Source: Streptococcus ruminicola
GTDB lineage: Bacteria; Bacillota; Bacilli; Lactobacillales; Streptococcaceae
Assembly (NCBI RefSeq): GCF_011387195.1
Contig: NZ_CP046919.1
Span: forward strand, 1,860,001-1,924,000
Direction of reading: 5' to 3'
DNA: 64,000 nt
Positions 1 through 8,566 of this stretch are shown one piece after another. Made by a program: the position numbers and the translations under genes. The notes under the pieces are model-generated. The model was not told the origin of the DNA and ran no database searches. It was given only the letters and a program-made list of their open reading frames with translations. Every line of letters starts with the position of its first letter. Positions within the stretch are counted from its first letter, which is position 1.

Positions 1-473
1 TCATCACGAACCAGTAAAGTGACTTTAAAATAATCATCCTCAGGAATTGGATGTAGATTATCAACGTATTTTAAAACAGGCAAATAATAGCTAAGCAAAT
101 CCTTGATTTTTTTCGGTGTCGACATTGGCAAGTATGACGATGCCTTTCCTGCCAAGTTAATCACCGTATCTGGATAATGTTTTTCGATATAATTAACCAA
201 AGCAGAAATGGCTTCTACTGTTTCAAATTCTTCCTGCAAAGTTCGACCATTTTCAATGATGTGACCGCCATTTTCAGCCACAAAAGACATTAAATGTTTG
301 TGTTTAGGAAATTGTTGGATAATCTGACGATACTGGTTACCACTTGCCACCACAAATTTGATGCCTTCTGCCATAAAACGATCAAACAAACGATCAAATA
401 AAACCTTGTCATAAGTCTTTTTATCTGTTAAAAAGGTTCCGTCCATATCAGTTGCAATTACTTTTACTGTCAT
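1..473 (-). CDS. HAD-superfamily Cof-type sugar phosphatase (C-terminus outside window)
   Basis: The ATG at 471-473 is preceded by a good AAGGAGG ribosome binding site. The product begins MTVKVIATDMDGTFL, where DMDGT is the HAD motif I with the nucleophilic Asp, followed by VVASGNQYRQ, the motif II region of Cof-type (IIB) HAD phosphatases. About 157 residues are visible and the reading frame runs off the left edge, so motifs III and IV are not seen. Family members dephosphorylate sugar phosphates or flavin/PLP-type substrates in the cytoplasm; the substrate here cannot be told. It is read on the same strand as the reductase genes but is separated from them by a terminator. Confidence 0.85.
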   Translation of the reverse strand, partial: MTVKVIATDMDGTFLTDKKTYDKVLFDRLFDRFMAEGIKFVVASGNQYRQIIQQFPKHKHLMSFVAENGGHIIENGRTLQEEFETVEAISALVNYIEKHYPDTVINLAGKASSYLPMSTPKKIKDLLSYYLPVLKYVDNLHPIPEDDYFKVTLLVRD

Positions 474-492
474 AACACCCTCCTTGTCCCCC

Positions 493-537
493 ATTATACG
501 CTAGCTTTCTGAAAAAAGCTTTGAGTATATTCAGAAA
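493..537 (-). promoter_or_regulatory. Promoter of HAD phosphatase gene with upstream inverted repeat
   Basis: A TATAAT -10 box lies at 493-498 (minus strand), about 20 bases before the start codon. Just upstream is an inverted repeat, TTTCTGAA at 506-513 and TTCAGAAA at 530-537, which overlaps the expected -35 area and could be an operator. The -35 itself is poor. Confidence 0.45.
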
Positions 538-555
538 AAATGATACTATGACACG

Positions 556-588
556 AAAAAAGATGATTTAGTTTAAAAATCATCTTTC
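556..588 (-). terminator. Rho-independent terminator after the aldo/keto reductase gene
   Basis: On the minus strand AAAGATGATTT pairs perfectly with AAATCATCTTT across a 7-base loop and is followed by a T run. Confidence 0.8.
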
Positions 589-598
589 CATAAATATT

Positions 599-1435
599 TT
601 AAAAATCCACTTGATCAGGATTAGGTGCACTAGACTCAACTTTTAAATTCGTTAACTTATCCATATCTTCATCTGACATAGTCACACCAAAAGCATCAAA
701 ATTACTCTCAATTCTTTTAGGAGTTACAGATTTTGGTAATGGAAGAAATCCTTGTTGAAGGCTCCAAGTTAAAACCAACTTAGCAACTGATGTCTGATAT
801 TTTTCAGCCAATTCTTTTAAGAATGGGTGATTAAAAACATCCCCTTGACCAAATGGACTCCAAGCTTCAATTAAAATGTCATTTTGATTGCAAAAATCAA
901 CTACTTCTTTTTGATAAATTCCCGGTGAAAGTCTAATTTGATTAACGCTTGGTTTAATCCTTGCTGTTTTTAAAAGGGCTTCTAAGTGATGTGGTAAGAA
1001 ATTGCTGACACCTATGCTGCGAATTTTTCCTGCTGCTACTGCCTCTTCCATTGCTTTCCAAATCGAACGATTTCTTTCTTCCCAGTTTTCCCTGAAAGCA
1101 AGCGGATTTGGCCAATGAATTAAGTACAAATCAACAAAGTCAAGGCCTAACTTTTCTAATGAAGTATCAATAGCTTCCCTAGCTTCTTGATAGTTCCCAA
1201 CATTATTCCAAAGTTTTGTGGTTACAAAAATCTCTTTTCTATCAATGCCACTATCTCTTATAGCCTGACCAACGCTTTCCTCGTTTCCGTAAATTGCTGC
1301 TGTATCAATATGACGGTAACCAACTTTCAACGCAGTCTTTACAGCTTGATAGGCCTCTTCTCCATTTTTAGATTGCCAAGTTCCAAAACCAAGTTTTGGA
1401 ATAAGGTTTCCATCATTTAAAAGATAATTTTCCAT
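599..1435 (-). CDS. Aldo/keto reductase
   Basis: Cytoplasmic NADPH-dependent reductase of the AKR superfamily (278 aa, usual length for prokaryotic AKR5-like enzymes). The catalytic tetrad is visible: Asp and Tyr in DTAAIYGNEE, Lys in TTKLWN and His in LIHWPNP. The GVSNF and late PKS (LPLPKS) motifs also fit cofactor binding. I chose ATG at 1435 (MENYLL) with GGGAG upstream rather than the TTG at 1462, because family members start just before the strand carrying GFGTWQ. It is the last gene of a presumed operon with an SDR and an acetyltransferase. Substrate unknown; likely small aldehydes or keto sugars. Confidence 0.9.
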   Translation of the reverse strand: MENYLLNDGNLIPKLGFGTWQSKNGEEAYQAVKTALKVGYRHIDTAAIYGNEESVGQAIRDSGIDRKEIFVTTKLWNNVGNYQEAREAIDTSLEKLGLDFVDLYLIHWPNPLAFRENWEERNRSIWKAMEEAVAAGKIRSIGVSNFLPHHLEALLKTARIKPSVNQIRLSPGIYQKEVVDFCNQNDILIEAWSPFGQGDVFNHPFLKELAEKYQTSVAKLVLTWSLQQGFLPLPKSVTPKRIESNFDAFGVTMSDEDMDKLTNLKVESSAPNPDQVDF

Positions 1436-1479
1436 TATGTACTCTCCCATATTCTTTTTCAATAGTTAAACTTTAATTA

Positions 1480-2184
1480 TTACCTCATACGAATTTCCCA
1501 GACTGTATTCTCAGCCTTACAAGCATACAGAATTCCTTGAGCGACATCATCTGCTGTCTCCCAATGTGCTGCTTCTACACTTTCTTTCGTTCTTCCATAA
1601 CCAACTTCAAATTCAGTCTTTGTAGCACTTGGACAAACAACACAAGTTTTAATTCCTTGTGAGCGTAATTCTTTATCAATCGCTTGTGATAATCCGCGCT
1701 GAGCAAATTTTGTCATCGTATAAATTGTTTCATCTCCATGACCAACATGACCAGTTACAGAAGATACGAAAATAATTTTACCTTGACGTTTTTTCAGCAT
1801 TTCGATAGCTGCATATTTTGAAAAAATAAATGATGAAAAAACGTTAGTATCCATTATTTCGTAATAGTCATCACTAGTTGATTCAACCAAAGGAATTAAT
1901 TTACCAATACCGGCATTGTTAACTAAAATATCAATCCTTCCAAAGGTTTCAATTGCTAATGAAACTGTTTGAATAGCTGTCTTTTCTTGGCAAACATCAC
2001 CAACGTAATAGACAACCTTACTTCCCATTGCTTCACATTTTTCTTTCACTTCTTTTAGCCGTTCTTCACGTCTAGCTGTCAATACTAAGTGACAACCTTC
2101 AGATGCTAATGCGTAAGCTGTTGCGCGGCCAATTCCTGAACTTGCGCCAGTAATAATAGCAACTTGTCCTTTTAATTTAGTCAT
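1480..2184 (-). CDS. Short-chain dehydrogenase/reductase
   Basis: Classical SDR of 234 aa. The N-terminal TGASSGIG is the Rossmann nucleotide-binding motif, NNAG follows, and the catalytic Ser (FVSSVTG) and YTMTK (YxxxK) are present. The start at 2184 (MTKLKGQ) has GGAG upstream at good spacing; the longer reading frame to 2208 would overlap the previous gene. It follows the acetyltransferase stop by one base, so translational coupling is likely. It resembles NADP-dependent 3-hydroxy acid dehydrogenases (YdfG-like), but the substrate is not readable from sequence. Confidence 0.9.
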   Translation of the reverse strand: MTKLKGQVAIITGASSGIGRATAYALASEGCHLVLTARREERLKEVKEKCEAMGSKVVYYVGDVCQEKTAIQTVSLAIETFGRIDILVNNAGIGKLIPLVESTSDDYYEIMDTNVFSSFIFSKYAAIEMLKKRQGKIIFVSSVTGHVGHGDETIYTMTKFAQRGLSQAIDKELRSQGIKTCVVCPSATKTEFEVGYGRTKESVEAAHWETADDVAQGILYACKAENTVWEIRMR

Positions 2185-2185
2185 A

Positions 2186-2755
2186 TCAATTCTCCACATC
2201 ATTTTCAATTGTTTTTAAAAGCTTCGCTGGGACCCCTGCAACTACATAATTATCTGGAACATTTTTTGTAACCACAGCACCTGCTGCCACTACAACATTA
2301 TTTCCAATAGTTACACCTGGCAAAATCGTAACATTTCCACCAATCCAAACATCATTACCAATAATTACTGGCTTGGCAATACCAAGATTGTCACGTCTGC
2401 CTTGTGGGGTTAGTGGATGATTGACCGTAGTAATCATAGTATTTGGACCAATCATAACGTGATGACCAATACGAACTTCTGCCACATCTAAAATAATGCC
2501 ATTATAATTCATCAAAAAATGCTCACCAACATGGATATTTTTTCCATTATCACAATTAAAATTTGGAAAAACCGAAACATCCTCACCAACTGATCCAAAT
2601 AAATCTTTTATTGCAGCTGTTCTTTTTTCTACGTCTAAAATATCGATAGCATTTAAAACTTGACATTTTCGTAAAGCCTCTTTTTTGATTTTTTCAATAT
2701 CTGGATCCGTAAAACAATAAGGTAAACCAGCCTCTAATTTTTCAAGTTCTGTCAT
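2186..2755 (-). CDS. Maltose O-acetyltransferase-like sugar acetyltransferase (Maa/NodL/LacA family)
   Basis: Acetyl-CoA-dependent transferase of 189 aa. An N-terminal helical Maa-type cap (residues about 1-55) precedes a left-handed beta-helix made of hexapeptide repeats (VRIGHHVMIGPN, VIIGNDVWIGGNVTILPG, IGNNVVVAAG). NHP and the following region carry the catalytic-type His. The start at 2755 overlaps the end of the broken AraC gene by 14 bases and its ribosome binding site AAAGGAG lies inside that gene. Such enzymes acetylate maltose, glucose or galactosides; the true acceptor is unknown. It probably belongs to a four-gene transcription unit under the AraC regulator. Confidence 0.88.
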   Translation of the reverse strand: MTELEKLEAGLPYCFTDPDIEKIKKEALRKCQVLNAIDILDVEKRTAAIKDLFGSVGEDVSVFPNFNCDNGKNIHVGEHFLMNYNGIILDVAEVRIGHHVMIGPNTMITTVNHPLTPQGRRDNLGIAKPVIIGNDVWIGGNVTILPGVTIGNNVVVAAGAVVTKNVPDNYVVAGVPAKLLKTIENDVEN

Positions 2756-3515
2756 CTATGACTCCTTTCGAATGAATAGCATCAGTGAGGTGATTTGCAC
2801 GGTAATCAAGTGGTTTTTCACCAGTCACTTTTTTAAATATTTTTGTAAAATAGCTCTGCGAACTGAAAGCAAGTGTTTCTGATATTTCCAGTAATGAATA
2901 ATCAGATTCTAACAACATGTTCTTTGCAACTGAAATTTTTTGAGTTTGAATATAAGACTTAACAGACTGATTCATTCGTTCTTTAAACAATTTTGAAATA
3001 TAATTACTTGAATAACCAGTATGCTTAGACAAATCAGATAAATGAATCACCTCATGTAAGTGCAACTCTATGTATTCTATGCAGCGTAAAATAGGTAAAG
3101 CTTTAGCTTGATCAAGCTTACTTTGCCTGACAAGTTTTGTGAAAGTCGTAAACATTTCAACTTGTAATTCAAAAATATCTGGCACATTATCAATCTTATC
3201 AACTTTTTGAATGTAAAGGTCACTGGTATTAAAAGCAACTTCTTCATCCAGTCAACCTTGGATAGCAAAGCGCGTGGCGAGCGTAACAGAAGCAACAAAA
3301 AGATATTGGTAATTTCTAACTGGATTTTCCGATAGATGCCCTGTCAAATTTGACTGGAACATTTGTTTAGTAGCTGTTAAAGCATTTTCTAAATCACCAT
3401 TTTTAAGATAAATATATTGTCTCAATTCTTCATCATAACGATGATGACGTTTCTTTCTCTCACGATTTAAAAAAGCCTGATAATCTATCTCTTTTCGAGT
3501 AATCGCGTTTGACAC
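2742..3515 (-). pseudogene. AraC-family transcriptional regulator interrupted by an in-frame stop
   Basis: Two open segments in the same frame, 3255-3515 and 2742-3251, are separated only by TGA at 3252-3254. Reading through gives FAIQG-stop-LDEEVAFNTSDLYIQK, then a full C-terminal AraC/XylS DNA-binding domain with two helix-turn-helix motifs (HLSDLSKHTGYSSNYISK and SLLEISETLAFSSQSYFTK). A one-base change GGA to TGA would explain it. The GTG start at 3515 has a strong AGGAGG. The 257-codon length fits YesN-like regulators lacking a sugar cupin. The C-terminal half could be made separately from the GTG at 3185, but I see no good ribosome binding site there. Presumed former regulator of the downstream reductase operon. 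Confidence 0.85.
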
Positions 3516-3740
3516 TTCGTCACCTCCTCTTTATTCATTTCTCAATTGAATTGTACTAAAAAATTATTTTTTTTGTACACTAATCATGCTCAATTTCGTA
3601 GATTAGATTGAATTATTACCAAATTCTAGTGAAAACTACCAAAAAGAACCAGTAAGATTTCTTATAATATACACATAAAATCTAATTATTCTATCCAACC
3701 TAAATAGTATTAAAAAATCTTGATTATTTTACCCAAGACA

Positions 3741-3768
3741 AAAAAAGAACGGGAAAACCCGCTCTTAA
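3741..3768 (-). terminator. Terminator of the cellobiose PTS operon
   Basis: Minus strand GAGCGGG-TTTT-CCCGTTC followed by seven T. It lies directly after the EIIC gene. Confidence 0.9.
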
Positions 3769-3774
3769 TTTTTA

Positions 3775-5100
3775 TTAAGCTTCTACGCCTTCTTCTTTGA
3801 GAAGTTTCAAATCATACATTTTAAGGAATGGGAACCAAACAAAGAATGCTGCTACAGCACAAACAAGAGCTGTAATAACGGCACCGATGTTACCACCTGA
3901 TCCGATGTAAGCACCAAGACCGATTGGTGTTGGCCATGGAGTTTGAATGATAGATACAGCGGCAAAACCAAGTTTGATTGACCAATATGCGATTGAAGCA
4001 CTCACGATTGGTGCCAAGATGAATGGAAGGGCAAGAATTGGGTTGTATACAACTGGAAGACCAAAGATAAGTGGTTCATTGATATTGAAGATTGCAGGAC
4101 CCATAGCTGCACGACCAAGCATTTTAAGTTGAGATGATTTAGCTGCTACTGCAAGCCATACACAGGCAAGAAGCATTGCACCAGAACCACCCATGATAAC
4201 GTATGAGTTTGAGAATTCACCGGCAAATGCGATGTGAGCTCCATCAACGTTTTCTGCCATGTTTGACAAAAGGATTGGGTTAACAAGACCCATGACAATG
4301 TTAGCACCGTGAATACCAACAATCCACAAAGCATGAACAAGAAGGTAAATAACAACAATACCAAGCCAAGAGTTTGCGATGTGTTTAACAAATCCAAATG
4401 GAATAGCAACAACGTTGTAGATATCAGTACCAAGTGAAATGAAGATACCATTGATGATAAGAACAACAAATGCAACAACTGCTGCTGGAATCAAAGCTGA
4501 GAATGAACGAGCAACACCTGAAGGAACAGCTTCTGGCATTTTTACAACCCAATTGCGTTTAATACAAGTTTTGTAAAGTTGTACAGCAAGAAGTGCCATC
4601 AAAATAGCTGTAAACATACCTGAAGTTGACAAACGGTCTAGGCTGTTACCACCAACAGTCCAACCATTGATAGTAGCACCTTTAACGTTCAAATATTCAA
4701 ATGCACCATTTTTGACAAATAGTTGTGGAATTGTCAAGAAGTATGCAAATACTGAAAGCAAAGCACCGTAAACTGGATCTACATCAAGTTCATCTTCATC
4801 AGCGAAGATCTTTGTGTATTCATAACCAATAACAATGGCAAAGTATAAAGACAAGATACCCATTGTACAGTTGTAAGCTTGCAAGTAAAGCGGTGCAATC
4901 TTATCAACTGAGTTTGCCCAAATAGTGGCTAAGGCAGGAATTGGAAAGGCTTGTGGAATAATGCTCAAGACAAGGAACATTGACCCCACGATAGTAAATG
5001 GAATACTGGCCATACCAGCGGCAACAATTGCACGGACAGGACGCCAAGCAGATACTTTAGCCATTGGCCCCATCAAGTACTTTTCTAAGAATTCAAACAT
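3775..5100 (-). CDS. celD: PTS system, cellobiose/lactose-family EIIC permease
   Basis: Membrane channel subunit of a Lac-family phosphotransferase system (441 aa, normal length). It is hydrophobic throughout with about ten membrane segments; the conserved FNINEPLIFGLPVVYNP stretch is the family's substrate-binding signature, and VGIHGANIV is also typical. It takes up cellobiose or related beta-glucosides, which are phosphorylated through the EIIA and EIIB encoded upstream. It is the last gene of the operon, 38 bases after the small membrane protein gene, and is followed by a strong terminator. The name follows S. mutans usage and is my assignment from gene order; exact sugar specificity is inferred. 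Confidence 0.92.
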   Translation of the reverse strand: MFEFLEKYLMGPMAKVSAWRPVRAIVAAGMASIPFTIVGSMFLVLSIIPQAFPIPALATIWANSVDKIAPLYLQAYNCTMGILSLYFAIVIGYEYTKIFADEDELDVDPVYGALLSVFAYFLTIPQLFVKNGAFEYLNVKGATINGWTVGGNSLDRLSTSGMFTAILMALLAVQLYKTCIKRNWVVKMPEAVPSGVARSFSALIPAAVVAFVVLIINGIFISLGTDIYNVVAIPFGFVKHIANSWLGIVVIYLLVHALWIVGIHGANIVMGLVNPILLSNMAENVDGAHIAFAGEFSNSYVIMGGSGAMLLACVWLAVAAKSSQLKMLGRAAMGPAIFNINEPLIFGLPVVYNPILALPFILAPIVSASIAYWSIKLGFAAVSIIQTPWPTPIGLGAYIGSGGNIGAVITALVCAVAAFFVWFPFLKMYDLKLLKEEGVEA

Positions 5101-5138
5101 TTTCTTCTCCTCCTAAAAACTGTTGAATTTTTTATAAA

Positions 5139-5651
5139 CTAATTAATTGATGCCAAATATTGTTGAATGCGGTAATATTGTTTGTCTGCATTTCGATTGA
5201 TACGTCCAAGTTTTACTAACATCCATGATGCAATCATAATCCCGAGTAAAAGCACCACAAGAAGGAAAATTTGAGTCGTACCATTTTCAGACAAGAATGG
5301 ATAAAAGTATGGATATTGATTAAATAAAGTAGCAATCATTAAAATGACATTTAATGCAATAATCGTTTGGAAATAAAATTGCGTTTTAACCGCAGGCTTT
5401 TGCTCCCTTGAATACATTCGCGATTGTTCCCACATACAAATGGCACCAAAGACAGCCATAAGAACTGGAATGATAACTAAGCTGAAGTTACTAGCAGATA
5501 AGAACATCAAGATCCAGTACAGATTGATGAAAAAGAAGAAAGCAACCACATAACGAATGAGAAAATATCGCGTGTAATACATGTTTTTAATCCCATTTTC
5601 ACGTCTTGTAGCATCTAATTCTCTTTTTTCTTTCTCTGTTAAAGCAGCCAT
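5139..5651 (-). CDS. Conserved membrane protein of the cellobiose operon, unknown function
   Basis: A 170-aa protein with four clear hydrophobic segments (about residues 28-48, 53-70, 92-108 and 128-145), a charged N-terminus rich in Lys/Arg/Glu and a short cytoplasmic-looking tail. I know no function. It sits between EIIA and EIIC; from memory S. mutans has a hypothetical membrane gene at the same position of its cel operon, which suggests a conserved accessory role in beta-glucoside uptake or its control. Start ATG at 5651 has an AAGGGG site upstream. It has no catalytic motif I can recognise. Confidence 0.7.
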   Translation of the reverse strand: MAALTEKEKRELDATRRENGIKNMYYTRYFLIRYVVAFFFFINLYWILMFLSASNFSLVIIPVLMAVFGAICMWEQSRMYSREQKPAVKTQFYFQTIIALNVILMIATLFNQYPYFYPFLSENGTTQIFLLVVLLLGIMIASWMLVKLGRINRNADKQYYRIQQYLASIN

Positions 5652-5673
5652 AGCTATCCCCTTTCTTGCCTAA

Positions 5674-5988
5674 CTAACCAAGTTTTTTGTACAGATTTAA
5701 CATTTCAAGCGCCACTTCACGAAGTGTCATTGTTGTCATCAAATGGTCTTGGGCATGGACCATAATGATTTCAACATTAATCTCTTTACCACCTGCATAT
5801 TCTTGTAACAAGTGAGTTTGTGATTGGTGTGCTTTTAGCAGTTCATCATTTGATTCTTTCAACTTTTCTTCTGCTAGCGCGTAATCTCCATCACGCATAG
5901 CATCAAATGCTTCGTGGACGATTGAACGTGCGTTACCAGAATTTAAGATAATCTCAAATGCTGCAACTTGCAATTCTTCTGAATTCAT
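5674..5988 (-). CDS. celC: PTS system, cellobiose/lactose-family EIIA
   Basis: Cytoplasmic phosphocarrier of 104 aa, the usual size for Lac-type IIA, which forms a helical trimer. The active-site His is in MVHAQDHLMT (about residue 78-81 region), the family signature. It receives phosphate from HPr and passes it to the EIIB encoded by 8031-8348. The N-terminal QVAAFEIILNSGNARS is typical. It is located 18 bases after celR in the same operon. Confidence 0.94.
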   Translation of the reverse strand: MNSEELQVAAFEIILNSGNARSIVHEAFDAMRDGDYALAEEKLKESNDELLKAHQSQTHLLQEYAGGKEINVEIIMVHAQDHLMTTMTLREVALEMLNLYKKLG

Positions 5989-6006
5989 ATAACTCCTACT
6001 TCCTTT

Positions 6007-7980
6007 TTAAATCGTTAAAAATATTTTTTTAAATTCATCAAATGATTGGCAAGCTAACATTTGTTCTTGAAGTTTTGGATTATCAACCAAATCAACAATG
6101 GCAGATGTCAACTCTGGTAGTCCATCATTATCATGAATTGACATTGACATTAAAAAGATAATTTTGATTGATGGATATTGTTTATCCCATTTCACACCAT
6201 TTTTAACAATCGCTACTGCAAAATGATGTTTGCTACCGACGGCTTTCAAAGGATGAGGTACGGCAATATTTTCCCCGAATACGATGGAACTCATAGATTC
6301 CCGCTGTTTCATCATATTAAGAAGTCGTTCCTCAAATTGCTCATTTTCATTTTGTGAAATGCTCTGAGCTAGTTTTTGCAATACCTCTTCTTTTGAAGCG
6401 TCCGATAGTAGAAAGAAATAGTCTTCTGAGAAGTAATCGTCAAATACATCGCTTACACTGAGTTCTGATTGACGATCTACTAGATTTGGTAAAGACCTAT
6501 TCAAATGAGAAATTCCCTGTTTAATATCCTTTAACTCTTCATCATTTAAGAAAACTGAAACCGTAAAGACTGGAATATTGAAAATCAAGTTTGACAAGTC
6601 AATAGAAGAAACGATAAAATCAATTCCTTTTAACTTTTCATCATTGATTTCATAATAGCCAATCACATCCGTAATTGAAACCAAGTTCCCGAGCTCGTTT
6701 TCAATTCGGCTCTTAAGCATTTGAGCACTGCCGTATCCCGTAGCACAGATGACCAGAACATTGTATTTACGTTGTTCTTTGTATCTTTCTTTGGCAGCCA
6801 TAAAATGCAGAGCAATGTAGGCGATTTCATTTGGTGATAAAGTGTAAGCACTGAAAGTTGGCATATTAGCTACAACACGTTCAGCTAGTTGATACATGTC
6901 GCGATAATTGGCTTGAATTTCCGCTGTCAAAGGGTTTTCCATAACAACCCTGCTTTGCAAGCGAATGAACATGGTTGATAGATGAGCAAGCAAGCCCTCA
7001 ATCAATTGGAAGTCATTCTTAACAGTTGGATTAATTTGGTCAATACTGTCAATCAATTCCTGACGCATTTGCTCTTGCAAAACTTCTGAAATGTGACAAG
7101 CACTCCCGTGACCTTTTGAAACCAAGTGGAGAGTAATGTAATCAACTTCTTCTGCTGGAAAATCAATGTGCGTAGATACTGAAACACGTTTTAAAATATT
7201 TTCAGCAATTTGACGTTCTGCCAAACCTCTCAGTACCAGTTCATCTTCTGACACCTTGCTAATGCGAAAACCTTCGGTAATGCGACGGATTGCTAAAGCA
7301 ATGTGGATGACTAGATTTTGAATCACAAAGTCTGATAATTTAAGACCACCTTCCCGACATTCATCCAGAACAATGATGGTTAGCTCTTCAAAAGAAATCT
7401 CTTGATTAAGCAACTCATTATCAACGTATGAATGCATGGTGTTAATAAAACCAGAATCAATAAAGTAATCCATGATGAAACGACGTTTATCACGTTCTTG
7501 TCCTAAGACGTAAACCCCTTTATTGGCTTTGCTTTCAATTTTCAAATGATAAGGTTTAAATTTTTGTCTTATCTTTTTAAAATCACTAGATAATGTTGAT
7601 CGACTAACAAACAACTCATCTGCTAAATCATCAAAATAAATTTCATTTTGTTCAAACAAAAGTTTGTTTAACAGATAATTGTAACGATCATTGATATCCG
7701 TAATGTTTTGGTAATTATTGTGATGGTCATTGATATGATTTTCCTCTAAGAAATCAGCATAAGCATCATCATCTACGATGTCTAGCTTATAGCCATAACC
7801 TTGCTTGGAAATCAAATCAATGCCTGAGTAAAAATCTAATTTTTCAACAAGTGTTTTATAGTAAGTTCTAATTGTTCTATCCGAACATCCCATGTGCGCT
7901 GCTAGTTCTTTACTAGTTACAAATTGTTCTTTATCTTTTGTTAGATATTGAATAATTTGCTTTTCTTTTTTGTTTAACAC
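6007..7980 (-). CDS. celR: PRD-containing BglG/LicR-family transcriptional activator CelR
   Basis: Multidomain PTS-controlled regulator (657 aa from the chosen start). In order: N-terminal HTH (QFVTSKELAAHMGCSDRTIRTYY), a second Mga-like HTH (LADELFVSRSTLSSDFKK, about residues 115-140), two PRD domains with conserved His (LVIHIALAI, TLHLVSKGH, ALHFMAAKE), an EIIB-like domain with Cys in VICATGYGSAQ (about residue 410), and an EIIA-like domain with IAVPHPLK (His about residue 574). I prefer GTG at 7980, which has GGAGGTG 9 bases upstream, over TTG at 7998 which lies inside that site. It probably activates the operon it sits in, when cellobiose phosphorylation drains phosphate from its PRDs. 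Confidence 0.93.
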   Translation of the reverse strand: MLNKKEKQIIQYLTKDKEQFVTSKELAAHMGCSDRTIRTYYKTLVEKLDFYSGIDLISKQGYGYKLDIVDDDAYADFLEENHINDHHNNYQNITDINDRYNYLLNKLLFEQNEIYFDDLADELFVSRSTLSSDFKKIRQKFKPYHLKIESKANKGVYVLGQERDKRRFIMDYFIDSGFINTMHSYVDNELLNQEISFEELTIIVLDECREGGLKLSDFVIQNLVIHIALAIRRITEGFRISKVSEDELVLRGLAERQIAENILKRVSVSTHIDFPAEEVDYITLHLVSKGHGSACHISEVLQEQMRQELIDSIDQINPTVKNDFQLIEGLLAHLSTMFIRLQSRVVMENPLTAEIQANYRDMYQLAERVVANMPTFSAYTLSPNEIAYIALHFMAAKERYKEQRKYNVLVICATGYGSAQMLKSRIENELGNLVSITDVIGYYEINDEKLKGIDFIVSSIDLSNLIFNIPVFTVSVFLNDEELKDIKQGISHLNRSLPNLVDRQSELSVSDVFDDYFSEDYFFLLSDASKEEVLQKLAQSISQNENEQFEERLLNMMKQRESMSSIVFGENIAVPHPLKAVGSKHHFAVAIVKNGVKWDKQYPSIKIIFLMSMSIHDNDGLPELTSAIVDLVDNPKLQEQMLACQSFDEFKKIFLTI

Positions 7981-8030
7981 AGAAAAGGACACCTCCAAAC
8001 AACAATAGAACTATTATATCACATTAGGCA

Positions 8031-8348
8031 TTAGATGTTTTCTTTCACCAAAGCTGCCATTTTTTCAATTCCCATTGGAATTGGAATGTAAGCTTGTGGT
8101 GGAATTTGAACGATTGGTTTGTTTTTCTTAGCAGCAGCATCTGCTAATTGTTTGAAGTTCATTTTTGTTTGTGGGCTGACAAGATACAAATCATATTTAT
8201 CAGCTTCAATACGTTTTTGACCTTCCGGAACACCAACGGCATCCATTTCGATGTCTTCACCTTTTTCTTGAAGGTATGTCATCGTTTTTTTAGCAATCAT
8301 TGATGATGACATACCGCCTGCACAGATAATTAAAGCTTGTTTAGCCAT
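8031..8348 (-). CDS. celB: PTS system, cellobiose/lactose-family EIIB
   Basis: Cytoplasmic phosphotransfer subunit of 105 aa. The phosphorylated Cys is in ALIICAGGMSSSM near the N-terminus, within the CxxGxSS loop typical of Lac-type IIB. It accepts phosphate from EIIA and hands it to the incoming sugar at EIIC. It is the first gene of the PTS operon, directly behind a promoter overlapped by two cre-like sites and four CGGAAA boxes. 51 bases separate it from celR. Start ATG 8348 has AAGGAG upstream. Confidence 0.94.
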   Translation of the reverse strand: MAKQALIICAGGMSSSMIAKKTMTYLQEKGEDIEMDAVGVPEGQKRIEADKYDLYLVSPQTKMNFKQLADAAAKKNKPIVQIPPQAYIPIPMGIEKMAALVKENI

Positions 8349-8383
8349 AATGTGAATCTCCTTTGTTTTTTGTTTACAATGAT

Positions 8384-8420
8384 ATTATATGAAAACGCAT
8401 CCATTATGTAAACGCATTCT
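8384..8420 (-). promoter_or_regulatory. cel operon promoter overlapped by two cre-like CcpA sites
   Basis: Minus strand: -35 TTTACA (8407-8412), 17-base spacer, -10 TATAAT (8384-8389). On the plus strand TGAAAACGCATCCA (8390-8403) and TGTAAACGCATTCT (8407-8420) each match the cre consensus TGWAARCGYTWNCW at 13 of 14 positions. One fills the spacer and the other covers the -35, so CcpA binding should block RNA polymerase. Confidence 0.85.
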
Positions 8421-8430
8421 TTTTCCTTTG

Positions 8431-8515
8431 CAATACGGAAAAAATTCCTACTATTGCGGAAATTACTGTAAAATCTAGCTTTTTTCCGCATTGAAAAATT
8501 CCCACTACGGAAAAT
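8431..8515. promoter_or_regulatory. Four CGGAAA boxes upstream of the cel promoter, candidate CelR operator
   Basis: CAATACGGAAAAAA (8431-8444), TATTGCGGAAATT (8452-8464), TTTTTTCCGCATTG (8480-8493, inverted) and ACTACGGAAAAT (8504-8515) share the core TRCGGAAA. The first and third are near-perfect inverted copies of each other. They lie just upstream of the -35, where an activator such as CelR would bind. Binding by CelR is inferred from position only. Confidence 0.55.
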
Positions 8516-8533
8516 ACTTGTTTTTTTAGAAAA

Positions 8534-8566
8534 AAAGAGACAGACTAGAAAACTAGTCTGACTTCT
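8534..8566 (-). terminator. Terminator after the small-protein cluster
   Basis: Minus strand CAGACTAG-TTTT-CTAGTCTG is a perfect 8-bp stem followed by CTC and a T run. It begins at the stop codon of 8567-8905 and separates that cluster from the cel PTS promoter. Confidence 0.9.

Noticed and set aside
3077-3298. Separate small gene overlapping the AraC region in another frame
   Set aside because: Its product has no regulator features; the true AraC frame is continuous apart from one stop.
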